Assembly (NCBI GenBank): GCA_966210725.1
Contig: CBIHLN010000088.1
Coordinates: 1 to 11,008, forward strand
Length of the DNA stretch: 11,008 bases
Origin: Lysobacter_C sp966210725
Lineage (GTDB): Bacteria > Pseudomonadota > Gammaproteobacteria > Xanthomonadales > Xanthomonadaceae
Direction of reading: 5' to 3'
The notes below the pieces were generated by a model. The model was not told where the DNA came from and ran no database searches. It was given only the letters and a program-made list of their open reading frames with translations. Both the position numbers and the translations under genes were made by a program. This document shows, piece by piece, positions 8,650 through 11,008 of the stretch; the first letter of the stretch is position 1; every line of letters starts with the position of its first letter.

Positions 8650-10944
8650 TCATGCGGACCCTTGCGCCACCTCGTTACTCGGCATCGCATAGCGGTGCTC
8701 GCCGGCGCCGCTGCCGGCAGCATCCACCGCGTCGAGGAAGTCGTGGCCCCAGCGCTCGACGTCGTAGCGGGTGACGATGTCCATCAACTGGCGCTGGCGG
8801 CCGTCGGCCTCGTCGGCGGGCATGGCCAGGGCCTGCGACAGCCCGGCCATCAGGTCGGCCGGGTCGTGCGGGTTGGTCAACACCGCGCCCTTGAGTTCGG
8901 CGGCGGCGCCGGCGAATTCCGACAGCACCAGCACGCCGGCGGTCCCGGCCATGCCGTGCGCGGCGACGTACTCCTTGGCGACCAGGTTGAGGCCGTCACG
9001 CAGCGGCGTGATCCACATGACGTCGGCGGCGGCGTAGTGCGCCAGCACCTGTTCGAACGGCAGGCCGCGCGCGAAGAACCGCACCGGCGACCAGCCCAGG
9101 TCGGAGTAGCGGCCGTTGATGCGGCCCACCGCCTGCTCGATCTGCGTCTGCAGCTGGCGGTAGATGGTCATTTCCTTGGCCGCCGGCACGCACACCATCA
9201 GCAGCGTGACTTCGCCACGCAGTTCCGGCTGGTGCTCCAGCAGCCGCTCGAACGCCAGCAGCTTCTCCAGCGTGCCCTTGGTGTAGTCCAGCCGTTCGAT
9301 CGACAACACGAGTTTGCGGCCGGCGAACTCCTCGCGGATCTTGTGCATCCGGTCCTGCACGTCCGGCTGTGTCAGTCCGTCGCGGATGCGCGCCAGGTCG
9401 GTGCCCACCGGGTGTGCGCCCAGGCCGATCTCGCGGTCGCCCACGCGGATGCGCGTGGTCACGGTGTCCAGCCCGACCGCGCAGCCGTAGGTCAGGAAGC
9501 GTGGCGCGCAGCTCTCACGTGTCAGCGTCTCCACCGGCATCGCGCCACGCACGACGTCGACGAAGTTCTCGACCTGCCGCGGGATGTGGAAGCCGACGTA
9601 ATCGCACTGCAGCAGGCTGCCCAGGATCTCGCGCCGCCACGGCACCACGTTGAACACGTCCGCCGACGGGAAGTAGGTGTGGTGGAAGAAGGCGATCTTC
9701 ACGTCCGGGCGCATCTCGCGCAGGTACGCCGGCACCATCCACAGGTTGTAGTCGTGCAGCCAGACCGTGGCGCCCTCGGCGGCCTCGGCGGCGGTGGTCT
9801 CGGCGAACTTGCGGTTGACCTTCAGGAAGGTCTTCCAGTCCTCCTCGCGGAACCGGGCGCGCTCCCAGAAGGTATGCAGCATCGGCCAGAAGGCCTCCTT
9901 CGAGAACCGCTTGTAGAACGAGTCCACCTCCGGCTTCGACAGCTTCACCCGTGCCGCCGTCAGGTTGGGATAGCGCGCCTCGTCGACCGGGGTGCGGACT
10001 TCGAACTCGCCCAGTTTCGGCTCATCGATGCTCCAGGCCACCCACGAGCCCTTGCGGCCGCTGCCGAAGAAGCCCAGCAGGCTGGGGATGATGCCGTTGG
10101 GTGAAGTCGGGCGCCGGCGCTTGCGCGTGCCGTCTTCCACGTATTCCTCGTACGGCAGGCGGTGGTAGACCATCACCAGCTCGGACTTGCCGACATCGCG
10201 CGACTTGGGCGCGCGCCGGTGCGGATCGTCCGCCGCCAGCAGGTCGAAATGATCGATGGCCTCCAGGATGCCGCCGCAGCCGGGCGCCTTGGCATGCAGC
10301 ACGTTGGCCAGCTGCTGCGTGGCCTGCACCAGCGCGGGTTCGGAGCGCCCGACCGCCACGCCTTGGAAGCCCGCCGTGAACATCGACAGGTCGTTGAGCG
10401 TGTCGCCGGCGACGAGCACGCAGGCGTGCGGGACGTCGAGATGGTCGGCGAGTGCCGCCAGCGTGCGGCCCTTGTCGGTATCCGGCGGCAGGATGTCGAG
10501 GTAGCGGTCAGCCGAGTACAGCACCGAGCACTTCAGCGCACGGGCGGCGGATTCGACTTCGCTGCGGATGGCGTCCAGCGCGTCGGGCTCGCAGAAGTAC
10601 GAGCAGCGCCGCTCCTGCGGCACGTCCTGCCGCACCAGCCCCGGGAAGCCGCCGATGGCGTCGGCCACCGCGTGCTCGCCGGGCCAGCGGGCGTCGATCT
10701 CCGCCTGCAGCGGCTGCACCGGCTGCAGCGTCAGCCCGTCGACGACGGTCGCGCCGACGTCGCAGATGACGAAGTCCGGGCGCGGCAGGATCGGGTCCGA
10801 CAGCAGCGGCATCACGTGCTCCAGCCCGCGCCCGGTGACGAACACCAGACTGATTTCGGGGTGGCGGTCCACCAGGCGGTAGAGCTTCTGCCGGTGCTCG
10901 GCGTCGCCGGCGAGGAACGTGCCGTCCAGATCGGTGGCCAGCAT
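8650..10944 (-). CDS. ggpPS: Bifunctional glucosylglycerol-phosphate synthase/phosphatase (HAD + GT20 fusion)
   Basis: A 764-residue cytosolic fusion enzyme. Residues 1-235 are a HAD phosphatase with a C2-type cap: D5-x-D7, Thr37 (VTGR), Lys158 (DKGR), GDTLND (180-185). Residues 255-745 are a GT20 synthase: HDYNLW (397-402), FFHHTYFPS (419-427), RLDYTK (551-556), RDGLNLVAKE (649-658). By recalled alignment Arg551/Lys556 and Asp650/Glu658 match OtsA Arg262/Lys267 and Asp361/Glu369. The phosphatase-first order and the SADVFNVVPWR...GFHIPRQVENF stretch match glucosylglycerol-phosphate synthases (GgpS of Synechocystis; fused GgpPS of Azotobacter, Pseudomonas and Stenotrophomonas) rather than trehalose enzymes. 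It would join glucose from ADP-glucose to glycerol 3-phosphate and then dephosphorylate, yielding the compatible solute glucosylglycerol. Automatic annotation may call it trehalose-6-phosphate synthase. ATG 10944 has no Shine-Dalgarno and leaves strand 1 of the HAD fold very short. The frame is open to the window edge without another ATG, GTG or TTG, so the true start may lie beyond 11008. Confidence 0.87.
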   Translation of the reverse strand: MLATDLDGTFLAGDAEHRQKLYRLVDRHPEISLVFVTGRGLEHVMPLLSDPILPRPDFVICDVGATVVDGLTLQPVQPLQAEIDARWPGEHAVADAIGGFPGLVRQDVPQERRCSYFCEPDALDAIRSEVESAARALKCSVLYSADRYLDILPPDTDKGRTLAALADHLDVPHACVLVAGDTLNDLSMFTAGFQGVAVGRSEPALVQATQQLANVLHAKAPGCGGILEAIDHFDLLAADDPHRRAPKSRDVGKSELVMVYHRLPYEEYVEDGTRKRRRPTSPNGIIPSLLGFFGSGRKGSWVAWSIDEPKLGEFEVRTPVDEARYPNLTAARVKLSKPEVDSFYKRFSKEAFWPMLHTFWERARFREEDWKTFLKVNRKFAETTAAEAAEGATVWLHDYNLWMVPAYLREMRPDVKIAFFHHTYFPSADVFNVVPWRREILGSLLQCDYVGFHIPRQVENFVDVVRGAMPVETLTRESCAPRFLTYGCAVGLDTVTTRIRVGDREIGLGAHPVGTDLARIRDGLTQPDVQDRMHKIREEFAGRKLVLSIERLDYTKGTLEKLLAFERLLEHQPELRGEVTLLMVCVPAAKEMTIYRQLQTQIEQAVGRINGRYSDLGWSPVRFFARGLPFEQVLAHYAAADVMWITPLRDGLNLVAKEYVAAHGMAGTAGVLVLSEFAGAAAELKGAVLTNPHDPADLMAGLSQALAMPADEADGRQRQLMDIVTRYDVERWGHDFLDAVDAAGSGAGEHRYAMPSNEVAQGSA

Positions 10945-11008
10945 CAGGCGGGGCGCGGCATGGCTGCCGGCGTCGCGTGCGGCAGTGGCGTTCCCGGCGG
11001 TGTCGGAG

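Noticed and set aside
8605..10104. 499-codon open frame on the plus strand
   Set aside because: It lies opposite ggpPS, whose motifs are unmistakable; the translation is a low-complexity shadow.

Overview
The window is GC-rich (roughly two thirds G+C, strong G/C preference at third codon positions). It reads as chromosomal DNA of a gammaproteobacterium, most likely of the Xanthomonadaceae/Lysobacteraceae (Lysobacter, Luteimonas, Stenotrophomonas, Pseudoxanthomonas and relatives). The placement rests on protein resemblance, on GTAG-type REP palindromes (TGTAGGAGCGGCTTCAGCC..., TGTAGGAGCGACGTAAGTC...) and on a second palindromic element whose translation gives the familiar 'LLPQGEG / TPTPLPGREG' peptides. 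It is inference from recalled sequences, not a search.

Layout, left to right: the 3' part of clpB (+, cut by the window edge); a convergent intergenic region packed with a hairpin and two REP doublets; ybaL (-), a CPA2 cation/proton antiporter with a C-terminal RCK_N/TrkA-N domain; a 99-bp divergent promoter region; a yheS-type ABC-F ATPase gene (+) carrying an in-frame palindromic repeat; a second CPA2-type antiporter without a regulatory domain (+); a sodium:solute symporter of the SGLT type (+); a second convergent intergenic region with nested REP doublets and a terminator; and a fused phosphatase/glycosyltransferase gene (-) that I assign as glucosylglycerol-phosphate synthase/phosphatase (ggpPS). 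The last gene begins at, or just beyond, the right edge.

Functionally the neighbourhood leans to ionic, osmotic and protein-folding stress: two cation/H+ exchangers, a Na+-driven solute importer, an enzyme making the compatible solute glucosylglycerol, and the ClpB disaggregase. The three central plus-strand genes are close enough (64 and 102 bp gaps) to be co-transcribed, but nothing proves they form one functional unit.

No tRNA, rRNA, CRISPR array, transposase, phage gene or obviously novel multi-gene system is visible. The most unusual feature is the roughly 42-residue palindromic-repeat insertion in the second ATP-binding cassette of the ABC-F protein, directly after its presumed A-loop tyrosine. 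Next come the nested REP structure between the symporter and ggpPS, and a small perfect palindrome in a surface loop of clpB.
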